From contig NC_092348.1 of the NCBI RefSeq assembly GCF_963676685.1, positions 27,131,386 through 27,195,385 on the forward strand: a stretch of DNA of 64,000 nucleotides, in the 5' to 3' direction. A model generated the notes under the pieces. The model had not been told where the DNA came from. It saw nothing but the letters and a program-made list of their open reading frames with translations, and made no database searches. Positions 24,350 through 35,550 of the stretch are shown here, one piece after another; the first letter of the stretch is position 1, and each line of letters begins with the position of its first letter. Origin of the DNA: Mytilus edulis (lineage: Eukaryota; Mollusca; Bivalvia; Mytilida; Mytilidae). The position numbers and the translations under genes were made by a program.

Positions 24350-25534
24350 AAGGTGAGCCCGGAAATATGTGCTCTATTTAAAAAAAATATATATAAAAAC
24401 AACACATTATAAACACATTATAAACATGCATCCATTGCGCATGTCTGTGTTTACCTTAACCAGGAACATCCAAAGCCAATGTGAATCTTTGATCTTAGAT
24501 GAATATTGTTTTCATTCATCCTTTTGTTAATACAGCTGCTAACATGTCTAGTTGTTCTAGGTTATTTCAGATAAACGCTTTACAAGCACGAAATTTACTT
24601 TAATAAATAGGCATTTATAGTCGTAAAACTGCTGGTGGACTGTAAATCCCAAAGAGTATCATCGGCCTCGAATAATGTGTTATATAGATCAAATGTTTCC
24701 ACGTATAACTCATTTCTGGACGCACGAAATTTAAAAATAGTATTGCGTATGAATAAACTTATTTTTAGATGTGACCAATATACCACTGTTTTATGATGTG
24801 TATCATTACTTGTAACTGTTTGTTGAAAGCAATATACAAGACAGGTGTATGTTTACTTATATTAAAAAGATATAATCCAGTTTTGTTTTTTTATCGGTAC
24901 AAAAAAATACGTTTCGTTTACTTAATATGTGTCGATTAAAGTGTTACTTAATATATATATGTATTTTTAAAATACAGATAATAAAAAACCACTGATGGTG
25001 CCACATATCTCGTTTCGTATTTCACACGGTCATGCGTATTGTACTGAAAGTGACGTCTTGAAACTAAAGCCGTTTTGGAAAACATGGTTTATCACAGCAT
25101 AATTGCCCAAAATCGGTATTTTTCTGCATGATTATGACATCCTTCCATATCCGTTTACAGTTTACTGATAATTAGTTTACTCGGAGATGACATGATTTAT
25201 CTAAGATAAAATAAGACTGGTTTTGAACTAATTTTCAGTAACTTTAAATTGGTTTTTTTTTTTTTTTTTTTTTTTATATCAAAGCAACATATCTAAGTCT
25301 TTTTTTACTAAAGTGTTAATCAGTATATATCACCGACTTAGTAGAAAGAAGCCAAGTATGAGGAAAAGCATATCTTTGTTTAATTCTATGAAATTGTCAC
25401 ACCATTATTCCGGGGACAGAGTAACAGAATTTTCCTTTCAGTCGACATAATACAACTGTGTTTGAAAAGATTTTTTTTTACCACATCAAAATATTAATTT
25501 ATTAAAAAGATATATTGATTGTGATATCTTATAA
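24350..25534. other. No gene; long T tract
   Basis: A run of over 20 T lies at about 25,251-25,275. The flanks are AT-rich with no coding or structural features that I could support. Confidence 0.45.
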
Positions 25535-25790
25535 TAGATATCAAAGGTACCAGGATTATAATCTAATACGCCAGACGCGCGTTTTGTCTACATAAGACTC
25601 ATCAATGACGCTCAGATCAAAATAGTTATAAAGTCCAACAAATACAAAGGTGGAGAGCATCTAGGACCCAAAATTCAAAAAAGGTGTGGCAAATACGGTT
25701 AAAAGGTAATCTTTTCCTGGGATAAAACAAATCCTAAAAAATCAAAGTTTTGTAAACAGGAAATTTATAAAAATGACCACATAATTGATA
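25535..25790 (+). repeat. Dispersed repeat, family B
   Basis: Contains ATCAAAGGTACCAGGATTAT, CGCCAGACGCGCGTTTTGTC and AAGACTCATCAATGACGCTC in the family B order. Non-coding. Confidence 0.75.
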
Positions 25791-26109
25791 TTTATAGTTC
25801 CAATGGTGTTCATGCGATTCCCTCAGATTTTGTTTGGTACCTTGTTTTGTCGGTTCTAAAATGATTCAGGAGATTTTAACATCATTAAACTTCAATAGCA
25901 CTTAATTTTCAACTATTTGAAGGAACATTTCTAGAGACAAAATATCTATGAGAGTCTGTCGATATAAAACAACAGCACGTGGCCCTGTATGTCATTGATA
26001 GTCACTGATTACTGTTTTAATGGTAACATATTTATAAACTGTCCCCAGAAATCAATTATTTTTGACACAGTTGAAATGTACTGGTCAATAACAGTTGCTA
26101 CCTTGATGT

Positions 26110-26310
26110 ATGAGATAACGAAAAGTAGTAAATTAGGTGATTATTACTCTTTACAGTCATTGGTGATTTAACTCTTCAACGTTCACCTATTGTCATACTA
26201 TTTGTGATTTTAATCAGATGTTTGACTTTGATAAACGATATCTATTGTGACCAAATAATTTGTACTTGAAAAAAACCCACCTCTATATCTTTTACTTTAG
26301 TTTAATCTTT
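26110..26310 (+). repeat. Segment repeated at 20,460-20,660
   Basis: Partner of the segment at 20,460. The best-conserved part is at 26,205-26,275. The two lie 5.65 kb apart in the same orientation. Confidence 0.6.
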
Positions 26311-26554
26311 CGGTCTCAATATGGTAGTAAATTGAATTAGTGAAATTAGTTTTAGTTATCTTTCGCCTTTTGTCAAGCATCCTTCAACAAAGTGTATTGT
26401 CAGAGATTGAATTCACTGACCTAAATATATAATGCTATTGTACATAGACACAAATAGAAAAGCAATTGTAAAAAGTCGAACACAACAATAAACAATAAAA
26501 AGGAGACAGGTCTTCGGATACCCCCCCCCCCGTCTAAATCATTGGTTTTTAGCT

Positions 26555-26842
26555 ATGATATTGTCGGTTTCTCTTCATCTTATGCTTTTGTGTTGTCCTT
26601 GTTTATCATACACTGTCTTTTTTGCAAGTTCTCAATGGCGAAATCTAAGAAAAAGGAGACATTTCAACTATAAAACTTCAACCTTTTATTCCAATGATGA
26701 TCAAAGATTCAAACCAAAAGACAAATCCCGAAAACGACGAAAATACGAACAAATCCCCAAAACACGACATAAAAGATTAAAGACGAAACAATACAATCCA
26801 GACCATGTTAGAAATTATACACCAATAGAAACCGAGCTTTGA
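26555..26842 (+). CDS. Possible secreted Lys/Arg-rich small protein
   Basis: A 95-codon frame. Residues 1-24 are hydrophobic with three Cys (LLCCPCLSYTVFF), looking like a signal peptide. Residues 28-75 are extremely basic, with dibasic and tribasic runs (RKRR, SRKRRK, KTRHKRLK). The C-terminal 20 residues are more neutral and end TEL. I recognise no family. A TTTTTAG lies just upstream of the start, so it could also be a 3' exon. It has no neighbours to give context, and a chance ORF is a real alternative. Confidence 0.25.
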   Translation: MILSVSLHLMLLCCPCLSYTVFFASSQWRNLRKRRHFNYKTSTFYSNDDQRFKPKDKSRKRRKYEQIPKTRHKRLKTKQYNPDHVRNYTPIETEL

Positions 26843-26914
26843 GTTTTTCAACTTACCTGACACGTGTTTGTTTTTAATGTTTATTTCAACTTTGAATTTT
26901 TGAAAAAAAAAACT

Positions 26915-27075
26915 AAGGCTTTCTACCTCAGGAATAGATTACCTTAGCTGTATTTGCCAAAACTTGTAGGAATTTTGGTCCTCAATGCTCTTCAACTCCT
27001 TTTAAACATTTTTTTATTCGAGCGTCACTGATGAGTCTTTTGTAGACGAAACGCACGTCTGGCGTAAATATACAT
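26915..27075 (-). repeat. Dispersed repeat, family B (reverse)
   Basis: Reverse-strand copy with CTACCTCAGGAATAGATTAC, GCGTCACTGATGAGTCTTTT and AGACGAAACGCACGTCTGGC. It inserted downstream of the small basic ORF. Confidence 0.75.
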
Positions 27076-27089
27076 CATCAATAAAGTTA

Positions 27090-28140
27090 ACGTTATATGA
27101 CTATTTTTTTTTAATGTCATAAACTCTTATCACCAAAATGAATATAACATGTATGCCTTCATCTTTGTTTTGGAAATACTGAGCACTCAAATCCCAATTA
27201 TTTAAAAAAAAAAATATGTTTAGTGTTGAAACTGTTTGCAGTAAAAGGCCACAGTAAAAAGACGAGACTTGTCGTCTGAAAAATAAAGTAAGGTAACGTA
27301 ATTGTAATGTGATGTGTGAATCTATAAATAAAGACTTGTTCAAATATTTGTCTAAATATTTATCTATGACCTCTTGTTCATCAAGGAAGAACCTAATTAA
27401 TTGTTGATATATAAACACTTTCTGATTAATTATATGTTTGTTATCTATAGTATTCGTTGTACCCGACTAAATGTGTGATACCGGTATTACAATTTAAAAA
27501 GTTAAATGGTTCAGGTATGTTGTTTGTTATAGTGGAAAACATTTCACATAATTAAATTGGATTAGTATTTGATATTTGTGTAACTTCTTTCATTCTGACT
27601 TCGTAATTGAAGCAGGCTCGAGGGTACAAAAATTTCAGTTTTTTTTTCATTATTAATTTTATTCATTACACTATCAATTGTTATGATATATGGTAAAAAA
27701 AATCATCAAAACAATCGATTCGTTTTGACCCCTGATGACTTTTTAAATGTTTATATCATTGAAAAAGCTTTAAACTATCTCCATTTGTGCAAATTTAAAT
27801 ATCTTTTGTAACTCGTCCGTGACATAAATGGTTTATTATTATTTACGCAAAAGCTGTACTTAAACAAAACAAATGTTAATTTCTGTAATTTAGTTCTTTT
27901 TTTTCTCTCTCTCGAGATAACCTATATTTCTCCTATTAGTTCAACAGAAAAAAAAGTACCTTAACAAAAACGCATGCTTCTTTCGAAGGCAGATTGTGAG
28001 CTTAAATGAACGGCGACACCATTTAAAAAAAAAATATTCTATTTATTAAGTATATGATAAAGTTCATTTATAGAAAAAAAAATAACGAAATCCTATATTT
28101 AAAAAAAAATCGATTCTACCTGCGAGCCCCCTTAATTCTT
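27090..28140. other. No gene seen
   Basis: AT-rich; an ORF at 27,101-27,418 (-) has no recognisable domain. Several A and T runs occur. Confidence 0.4.
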
Positions 28141-28144
28141 ATAT

Positions 28145-28260
28145 TATTAGTACAGTTGGTGTCCATTCGTTTGATGTGCTTGTCGTTTGATTTTGTCATT
28201 TGACTAGGGACTTTCCGTTTTAATTTTTACTCGGAGTTAGTATTTTTGTGATTTTACTTT
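28145..28260 (-). repeat. Dispersed repeat, family C (reverse)
   Basis: Reads ATTCGTTTGATGTGCTTGTC, GTCATTTGACTAGGGACTTT and TTTTTGTGATTTTACTTTT, the reverse complement of family C. A second reverse fragment lies at about 28,600-28,740 (AACCAGGTTCAATCTACTAT, CATTCGTTTGATGTGT). Confidence 0.65.
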
Positions 28261-28759
28261 TTCCAACCGATATACATATGAAATTGTTCAGGTTCTTATA
28301 CATCATTGGCTCTCAAATATTCTACTTTGGGCGTTCTGGATGCAGGTATATCCAGAAAATTATTTTAAAGCGCTTCGGGCGAATGAAACTTTTGACCTGT
28401 AATTTTGTTTTCAAAGAAAGAGGTCGAGCCAATTTCCATTGGTTTGTTTCTTATTTTTTGTCTCGGTTTCACAGAATGTTTCAACTCAATCTTCATTGCC
28501 TTTATTAATCCTATTTTTACCTTTTTTCTGTTTATTTTGTTCACAAATCGTTGTCAATATAATGTAATTGTATGCGACTGTCATACAAGTGAGAGGTTTA
28601 GCTAGCCTTAAAACCAGGTTCAATCTACTATTTTCTGCATAAGAAAATGCATGTACCAAGTCAGGTATATTACAGTTGTTATCCATTCGTTTGATGTGTA
28701 TTAGCGTTTGATTTTACCATTTTCTTAGGTACTTTTATTATTATACTTTCTGAATTTCT

Positions 28760-29525
28760 ATTCCTTTGGAATGAATAATCCTTGTGTAAAGTAAAAGGAA
28801 AGAAATCACATATTGTCTGTCTTTTGACTTATCATATATCTTTTTTATCTGAATAAGATTTCGTCTGACCGTTCGTTCTTCTGTCTGCCCATTTTTTGTA
28901 AACACAACTGCTGTCTCGTTTGACAGAATTTTGTAAAACCGTCACAGATATTCAGACTAAAAATAATGGGGTGAATTTTAGCCTGACATTTTCTTTTTTT
29001 CTCTTCTTCTATTCCTTTGTCCCTTTTTCGAATTCATTAAAATTTTCTTAGAATTTCCATCATAATTTGATTTATGAGTTTGACTGTCCCTTTGGTATCT
29101 TTCGTCCCTCTTTTGCAATTGTGCAGTTCCTATAAAGGTATTTAACGGGATTTTTGTTTAGTTTCCTCTTAGTATGTTTTTGCAATTATTTCATCTGAAT
29201 TATTTGTGAAGTTTCCTTTACAAATAATAGACTTGACACATGAAACGATTTCATTTGAAGCCTCTGCTAGCAGTTCGTTTTTTATTATTTCATTTTGATA
29301 TTTCCATCTTCATGCTAGCATTTTAATCAAAGAAAAACTAATACAATTTGGATTTGCGGTTACCGTTAGTCTAGTAATTTCGGTTATCGCTGCCCTGAAC
29401 AAATTCTTTTTCTGATTTTGATCTTAGGTAGTCTGCTATATTACAGCTGAAGTAACCGATGCACATTTACCTCTGTATATAACGAGCATTTTTACAGCGG
29501 TATTACATTTCAAATTAATATTTCA
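28760..29525. other. Region upstream of the TRIM gene, probable 5' UTR intron
   Basis: No conserved exon. The stretch ends with a pyrimidine-rich ATTAATATTTCAG (to 29,526), a good splice acceptor 7 bases before the TRIM start codon, suggesting a non-coding first exon further upstream. A TATATAA at about 29,477 is a possible alternative TATA box. Confidence 0.4.
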
Positions 29526-29533
29526 GAAAAAAA

Positions 29534-31201
29534 ATGGCTTCTTCAGGGTCATCATGCCAGTTATGTGCATCCAAACACGTATTGTCTCCTGCTATGAAAT
29601 ATTGCTCTGATTGTCAAGAAAATTTATGTCAGCAATGTCTCGATGTACACAGCAAGTTTAAAGCATTTTTGAACCACCATTTGGCTGAAATTAAACCTGT
29701 TTTGGAAGAAAAGAATGCTTCAAAGAATATGTGTAACAAACACTTTAATATGTACCTTGACTTTTTCTGTTCCGATCATGATTGCCTCTGTTGTCGATCA
29801 TGCATGGAAAAAGATCATCGTACATGTGAGAGGTTCATTCCATTAGAAGTTGCTTCACAAGGAGTTAAACATTCGCCGATGTTTAATGATGTAAATGAAG
29901 GAATACGCAGCATTGAACAAACTTTGAATAAGATTATATCAAATTGTGACTTTAATATACAAAGCCTTGATGAAGATGAAGAATCTGTGACGAAGCAGGT
30001 TTTAAGTGTCAAAACAAATATCATCAAACGACTAAACCAACTAGAAGAAAAACTGAAATCAGAGATTTGCTGCGCAAAACAAAACAAGAGAGTCATATTT
30101 GAATCTATAAAGGATAATTTATTAAGGTTTAAGAGTTGTGTAGAAGATGTGTCAAATCAACTAAACCAAGTATCCGAAAATGGTTCAGAGAAGCAAATAT
30201 TCGTTCTAATGAATTACTGTAAATGGGAACAAGTTGAATACGAAGCCAAACTACTAGAGATCATACCAGCTCTAGAGGAATCACATATAACGTTTCAGCC
30301 ACCAGATGATATACTAATAGCACTAAAGCCTTTGGGATCCATTGAAGTAAAGTCTTCAAAATGCACGATCGAATATAAGCCACCAAAAGCTCAACAAGTC
30401 CAAATACCTATAAATGTTCCTCAAATCGCACGTCGGTTTACTGTAGAACGTAAAATAGAAATCCAGCGTCCAGGTGATGTCTGGATCACCGGAATAACTA
30501 TGACAGACGATAAACGTCTTCTCGTCTGCAATCGTTATAGTACCAATCTGCTTGTCTACAGTTACAGCGCTGATTACTTACAGGACTGTAAGTTGTCTGG
30601 TCAACCATGGGATATAGCTGTTATACCTGGTGAAAACAAAGCTGTCGTTACTCTTCCTGATCAGAAAGCAATTCAGTTTATGAACTTTAAAAAAATGAAA
30701 GCCTCTTTTCCATTTCCTGTGCCTGGAAGATGTTTAGGTGTCGCTGTTGTGAATGATGAAATCTGTGTTGGTGGAGACGGTGGATATATCTATATACTTG
30801 ATAAAAGGGGATCACTAAAGACTGAAATCAAAGTTCCAAGTACAACTAGCGTACTATTCTATTTGCATCCGGGTCCCTTTGGGTGTATTTGTTATACAGA
30901 TAATGCTCACAACGCGACGGGTTGTGTCACATTAAATGGCGAAGAACTATTCAGATATAGTTCAAAAGATTTGTGCAAACCTGAAGCTGTAAAAACCGAT
31001 GTGAAAGGAAACCTGTATGTTTCCTGTAGAGGTTCAAATAACATCCAACGACTAACACCTGATGGTAAATTCCTAGATGTTATTAATGTTAACGAACATG
31101 ATTTTAAATGTCCGTATGGTATGACTTTCAGTCATGATTTTCTTAAGCTATTTGTATCTTATGATAATCGAAAAATTGTTATTTTCTCGTGTTCTTTATA
31201 A
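29534..31201 (+). CDS. TRIM-like protein: two B-boxes, coiled coil, beta-propeller, no RING
   Basis: Intact single-exon 555-aa gene of the tripartite-motif type. Two zinc-binding B-box modules are visible. The first is C8-x2-C11...C24-x2-C27-x4-C32-x2-C35-x3-H39 with H48/H49. The second is C67-x2-H70-x8-C79-x2-H82...C87-x2-C90...H95. A helical, charged coiled-coil region spans about residues 118-250, and six-bladed NHL/YVTN-like propeller repeats about 305-555 (GDVWITGI, QPWDIAVIP, RCLGVAVV, KPEAVKTDVKGNLYVS). There is no N-terminal RING, so direct E3 ligase activity is doubtful; scaffolding or hetero-oligomerising with RING TRIMs is an inference. Such genes are expanded in bivalves and some respond to infection. 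A splice acceptor just before the ATG implies a 5' UTR intron. Closest named relatives are TRIM45/TRIM56/TRIM2-3-like; orthology is not assigned. Confidence 0.9.
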   Translation: MASSGSSCQLCASKHVLSPAMKYCSDCQENLCQQCLDVHSKFKAFLNHHLAEIKPVLEEKNASKNMCNKHFNMYLDFFCSDHDCLCCRSCMEKDHRTCERFIPLEVASQGVKHSPMFNDVNEGIRSIEQTLNKIISNCDFNIQSLDEDEESVTKQVLSVKTNIIKRLNQLEEKLKSEICCAKQNKRVIFESIKDNLLRFKSCVEDVSNQLNQVSENGSEKQIFVLMNYCKWEQVEYEAKLLEIIPALEESHITFQPPDDILIALKPLGSIEVKSSKCTIEYKPPKAQQVQIPINVPQIARRFTVERKIEIQRPGDVWITGITMTDDKRLLVCNRYSTNLLVYSYSADYLQDCKLSGQPWDIAVIPGENKAVVTLPDQKAIQFMNFKKMKASFPFPVPGRCLGVAVVNDEICVGGDGGYIYILDKRGSLKTEIKVPSTTSVLFYLHPGPFGCICYTDNAHNATGCVTLNGEELFRYSSKDLCKPEAVKTDVKGNLYVSCRGSNNIQRLTPDGKFLDVINVNEHDFKCPYGMTFSHDFLKLFVSYDNRKIVIFSCSL

Positions 31202-31253
31202 GATGTTAGCAACGACTTATTCGAAGAAAAAAAGGAAAGAAATTCAGCTCCAA

Positions 31254-31259
31254 AATAAA
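31254..31259 (+). terminator. Polyadenylation signal of the TRIM gene
   Basis: AATAAA 53 bases after the stop codon, the first such hexamer downstream. Confidence 0.6.
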
Positions 31260-31639
31260 CTTTCCGCTTGACGATGTTGATAAGTGTGATCAAAACGAAA
31301 AAGTGTAAATGGTCCACTTAAAAAATGACACGAAATGTATAGCAAAACAACATAAAATTGGGCATAGGCAACTTGTGTTCTCAAAAATAATTTGACCTAC
31401 ATAAAGGTCTCATATAAATAGTCGAAATTGTTTTTTTATATTAAAAAAAAATCAAAATTAATCAAAACTTCAATAAACATCACATATGCATTCTACTTGA
31501 TAGATTTTTTAATTAAAACAAAAATCAAAATAACAAAATTTAAGATAATTCATAATTGATACTTATTATAATGGTCATTGTTATTTGCATTTATTAATCA
31601 TTAAACATATATTTGATAAACATTCTGTCAGGACTATAG

Positions 31640-31880
31640 TGATTTTGTTTTTTAATTTGAGGATCGTTCCACAATTAAATCAGATGAAACCAAACGAGAG
31701 GACAAGGTGACTTAATACGATTGCATTGCTTGTCTGGCTATTTATCCATATGTATGGTTCCTGACTTAGTGCAGGTGCAAACAAATTTAGTAGGTTTAAA
31801 CGTTTCAATAGCCAACATTCACCCAACCTGAAACAATAGTGTAACATCACAACATAGAAAGACATACTATAAAATATCAA
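31640..31880 (+). repeat. Distal part of a family A-type repeat
   Basis: GGTTCCTGACTTAGTGCAGG, TTTAAACGTTTCAATAG, CTGAAACAATAGTGTAACAT and GACATACTATAAAATATCAA match, in opposite orientation, 32,340-32,500. A retained distal portion of the long form of the repeat. Confidence 0.6.
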
Positions 31881-32319
31881 TCAAAGGACATATAAACAAA
31901 AACAAGTGAACATACACTGAACAAATAAATTTGATCTGTAACACAATGAGAATACAAAGTTAATTAAACAACGGGTAATATGTAAAACAATATAAGAAAG
32001 GCAACCACAACCTTGAACAAAATATCGCAAAGGAAAAACAATAATAATTTTGTTGTAATTTATACAGTGGGATACGGAATCATGTATATTACAAAATATA
32101 TAAGTGTGTTGTTCATAGTACGAGAACAGAAGTAAATGTATCGTCATACTTAACAATTATCAAAGGTGGAAAATATTAAAAATAGTGTGGCGAAATATTC
32201 GAATGACGTGTAAGTGGAAAACGGAATTTTTTTTTCCAAAGTAAATAATTTTGTTGTTCATAGTCAAAGATCAAATTTATTCGTTTGGTGTATTTTCACT
32301 TGTGTTCACATCTCTTTTA

Positions 32320-32645
32320 ATTGAGTCAGAAACATGTCTCTGATTGAGTAAAGCCATTTCAATTGATATTTCATAATGTGTCCTTTTTATGTTGTGATGT
32401 TACATTAATGTTTCAGATAAGGGCTAAGGTTGGTACATATTAAAACGTTTAAACCTGCTGCATTTGATTGCACCTGTCGTAAGTCAGGAATCTGGTGTTC
32501 AGTAGTTGTCGTTTGTTGATGTGGTTCATAAGTGTTTTCGTTTTTTTGTATAGATTAGACCGTTGGTTTTACCGTTAGACTGGTTTTAAACTTGTTATTT
32601 TGGGACCTTTTATTGGCACTCATACCACATCTTCGTATATCTATT
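32320..32645 (-). repeat. Family A repeat with internal deletion
   Basis: The reverse-strand copy contains both the distal part (as at 31,640) and the proximal part (TTATTGGCACTCATACCACA). The central GGAGCCTTGG-type block is missing, so the element lost about 100 bp internally. Confidence 0.7.
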
Positions 32646-32980
32646 TTCTTCATTTAATCAACTTTGAAACCGCTGAGGCGGCGTTGGGTTTATCCCTAGT
32701 ATTAACATGTTAAATGACGGTACTGGTCGTCGACCAGTTATATATGTCAAGTGTAGTATGATCTAGTATAGGCGTCTTAGTTCGAGATATGATTGCATGA
32801 TTGCATAGATATAATATTATATCTATGGTGATTATAAAACGAGGTGACGGGTTGTGAAACCGAGAATGAAGATTATTGCTTTGAATTGCATCCGAGTTCA
32901 CAGACTATGAATTTGAAATCACAGATTGGTAAACCCAATTCACAAATTGAATATCATTTGTCTATAAATTAGCATATTAA

Positions 32981-33700
32981 GGTAGCACAATACAAAGATT
33001 TTTTCACTCCCAATCAGACAACTTTAAACTGATGTAATTCATTTCATCCTTCTTTAAATTTTACAAATGAGGTACCAAAAGAAAGATGAAAGATTAATCT
33101 TTCAAATTGTGATAATTTCATTATGATATAATTATTACATAATTAATTATTATGTAATTAGTTGCTATATTGTGATGTCCACACTTGAATGAATTTAGCG
33201 TCTTTGTTCTTCATAGCATCTCAAAATATTTTATAGATTCTTGTACAACACAGCTTGACCTCCAAAACTGTGTCTCAGATTTCTAAAAACATCAATAGAA
33301 CAAATTTTATACCCAATTGAATTTAGTAGTCTCTTATGAATTATGGTTGCAAACTTCGTTGAAGATTTATGAGAGAATGAAATACAATAGGAAAAATCTG
33401 AGACACAGTTTTGGAGGTCAAACTGTGTTGTGCAAGAATCTATAAAGTATTTTGGGATGCTATGAATAACAAAAAAGCTAAATTCATTCAAGTATGGACA
33501 TCACAATATGGCAACTAATTACATAACAATTAATTATGTACATGTAATAAGTATGTCATAATGAAATTATCACAATTTGAAAGATTAATCCTTCTTCTTT
33601 CTTTTGATACCTCATTTATAAAATTTAAAGAAAGATGAGTGGAATTACATCAGTTTAAAGATGTCTGATTGGGGATGAAAAATCTTTGTATTGTGCTACC
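32981..33700. mobile_element. 720-bp palindromic element with TTAA flanks
   Basis: Left arm 32,981-33,284 and right arm 33,394-33,700 are inverted copies (roughly 85-90% by eye) around a ~109-bp loop. Ends are GGTAGCACAATACAAAGATT and its complement. Both sides are flanked by TTAA (32,977-32,980 and 33,701-33,704), the target duplication of piggyBac and Kolobok elements. No transposase, so this is a non-autonomous fold-back or MITE. Transcribed, it would make a ~300-bp dsRNA hairpin. Confidence 0.88.
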
Positions 33701-33704
33701 TTAA

Positions 33705-34446
33705 TCTATTGCAATAAAAATCATAAAATCTAATAAAATTTGTAGATTTAGCTAACAAAGTCCTTGTATTTGTGTAAAGTAACATTCATTTATAGTGGAA
33801 AATTGTTTTAACGTTGTATAAGCTACAATTAAAAATTGTTTGCTAGTCCCTATTAGATAACAATGATTCATTTCCCAATCAATTTATCATCATGAACAAG
33901 AGATGATAAATAATTCCTATTTGATTCATAGTCTTTTTCAAAAATGATGAACGGTTATTTATATTGGTATGTAATCATTTTAAACGTTTCAAATTTATAA
34001 AATTATATTCGTACATAAATGTTTTTGATACACCAATAACAAAAACTGAAATATATTGAATTGATACATTTTGTAATTATTCAAAATTATATCAGAAACC
34101 TAAAATATATATAAAAAAATGAACCTGTTAAGGGGAGACAATACTCGCATAGCTTTTTCGAATTGGCACATAATACAACGGAATGTCACTCTTGCATACA
34201 AATGGCACATCAATATAATAAATATAATAATTAACTGTGCAATCGTGCAGCACTGCTCCACCTTCAATGATCATTCAAAATTATAAATATAACCAAAAGT
34301 TGTTAATCTATAGATAGTGAAGACTAATGAAAGCTAACCCACTGTAAAAATATGTCTTTGCAATTTTTAAAACTTCCTCAGAAAAATGCTCGAGCCACTG
34401 GACTTGCATAGCTCAAAATTAACGTTTTTACACAATATTTGAATAA
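33705..34446. other. No gene seen
   Basis: AT-rich spacer between the palindromic element and the LINE fragment. No supported feature. Confidence 0.45.
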
Positions 34447-35550
34447 ATCCTTTTCCTTGTATACATAAATGACTTTAACGAATACATCAAACACAGTACC
34501 CTCAGATTATTTGCAGATGATAGCATAATTTATAAAACAATACAAAACAAAGAAGACACACAAAAACTGCAAGAAGATCTCACATCAGCTGCAAAATGGG
34601 AGAAGGACTGGCTCATGTCATTCCATCCAGACAAGTGCTCAGTCCTTCAGATAACAACTATGAAAAATCCATTAAATTTTGACTATACTCTCCACCAACA
34701 TGTACTTCAAAAAGAAACATCCACAAAATATCTGGGAATTACTATACAAACTGATTTAAAATGGAACAAACATGTAAACAATATCACAGCTGCAGCCACA
34801 CAAAAGCTGAACTTTATTAAAAGGAATCTAAAAGTCAACTCAAAAACAGTCAAAGAAAAAGCATACATTGCACTTGTAAGACCAAAGCTAGAATACAGCA
34901 GCTGCGTCTGGGACCCGCACACCAAATCTCAAACACACCAACTTGAGATGGTCCAGCGCAGAGCAGCAAGGTACACCTGCAACAGATACCATAACACCAG
35001 CTCAGTCACTGAAATGCTACAAACTCTAAATTGGGCAACACTTGAGAAAAGGCGATGTAGAACCCGCATCATTTTCCTCTACAAAATTATACATCATCTT
35101 GTTGCCATATATCCGACAGACCTACTTACACAATCTGATACAAGAACACGTCAACATTCACTCCTTCAGGCCCATACAAACCACTAAAGATTCATACAAG
35201 TACTCATTCTACCCTAGAACAATCCTGCAATGGAACCTTCTCCCAGTAGCTGCAGTTCAATGTACTACTCTTGAAAGCTTCCGAGAACAGATTCCAATAT
35301 CTGTTCTCAATAAACATCTAAACATTTAAATAAATTCCACAATGTATATAGTTTTAACCAAAATGTATAGTACAAAAACAGAAGAAAAAGAAGTTATGTT
35401 GAAATTTATATTTTTATTTTTGTATTATTCACTGTAAATAAAATTTATATCCCACGCACGCGCGGCATAGTAAAATCAGTGCCCGGCACGTTATCATCAG
35501 TATGTTGATGGAGTGCTGAATTATAAAGAAGAAGAAGAAGAAGAAGAAGT
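34447..35550 (+). mobile_element. 5'-truncated non-LTR retrotransposon (LINE) fragment
   Basis: Begins inside the reverse-transcriptase domain (ILFLVYINDF, then LRLFADD at 34,501-34,521, the catalytic F/YADD motif). It continues through the thumb-like region (KYLGI, W..H) to 35,187 in one frame. From about 35,155 the homologous tail continues in the +1-shifted frame (FRPIQTT, FYPRTILQWN, LPVA) to a stop at 35,329, so one frameshift breaks the ORF. The layout is Jockey/CR1-like. After a ~200-bp 3' UTR the copy ends in an (AAG)n tract at about 35,527-35,550, a plausible LINE tail. 5' truncation is typical of target-primed reverse transcription. Dead copy. Confidence 0.85.

Noticed and set aside
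29815-30096. 93-codon reverse ORF within the TRIM gene
   Set aside because: Antisense shadow of a well-supported coding sequence.
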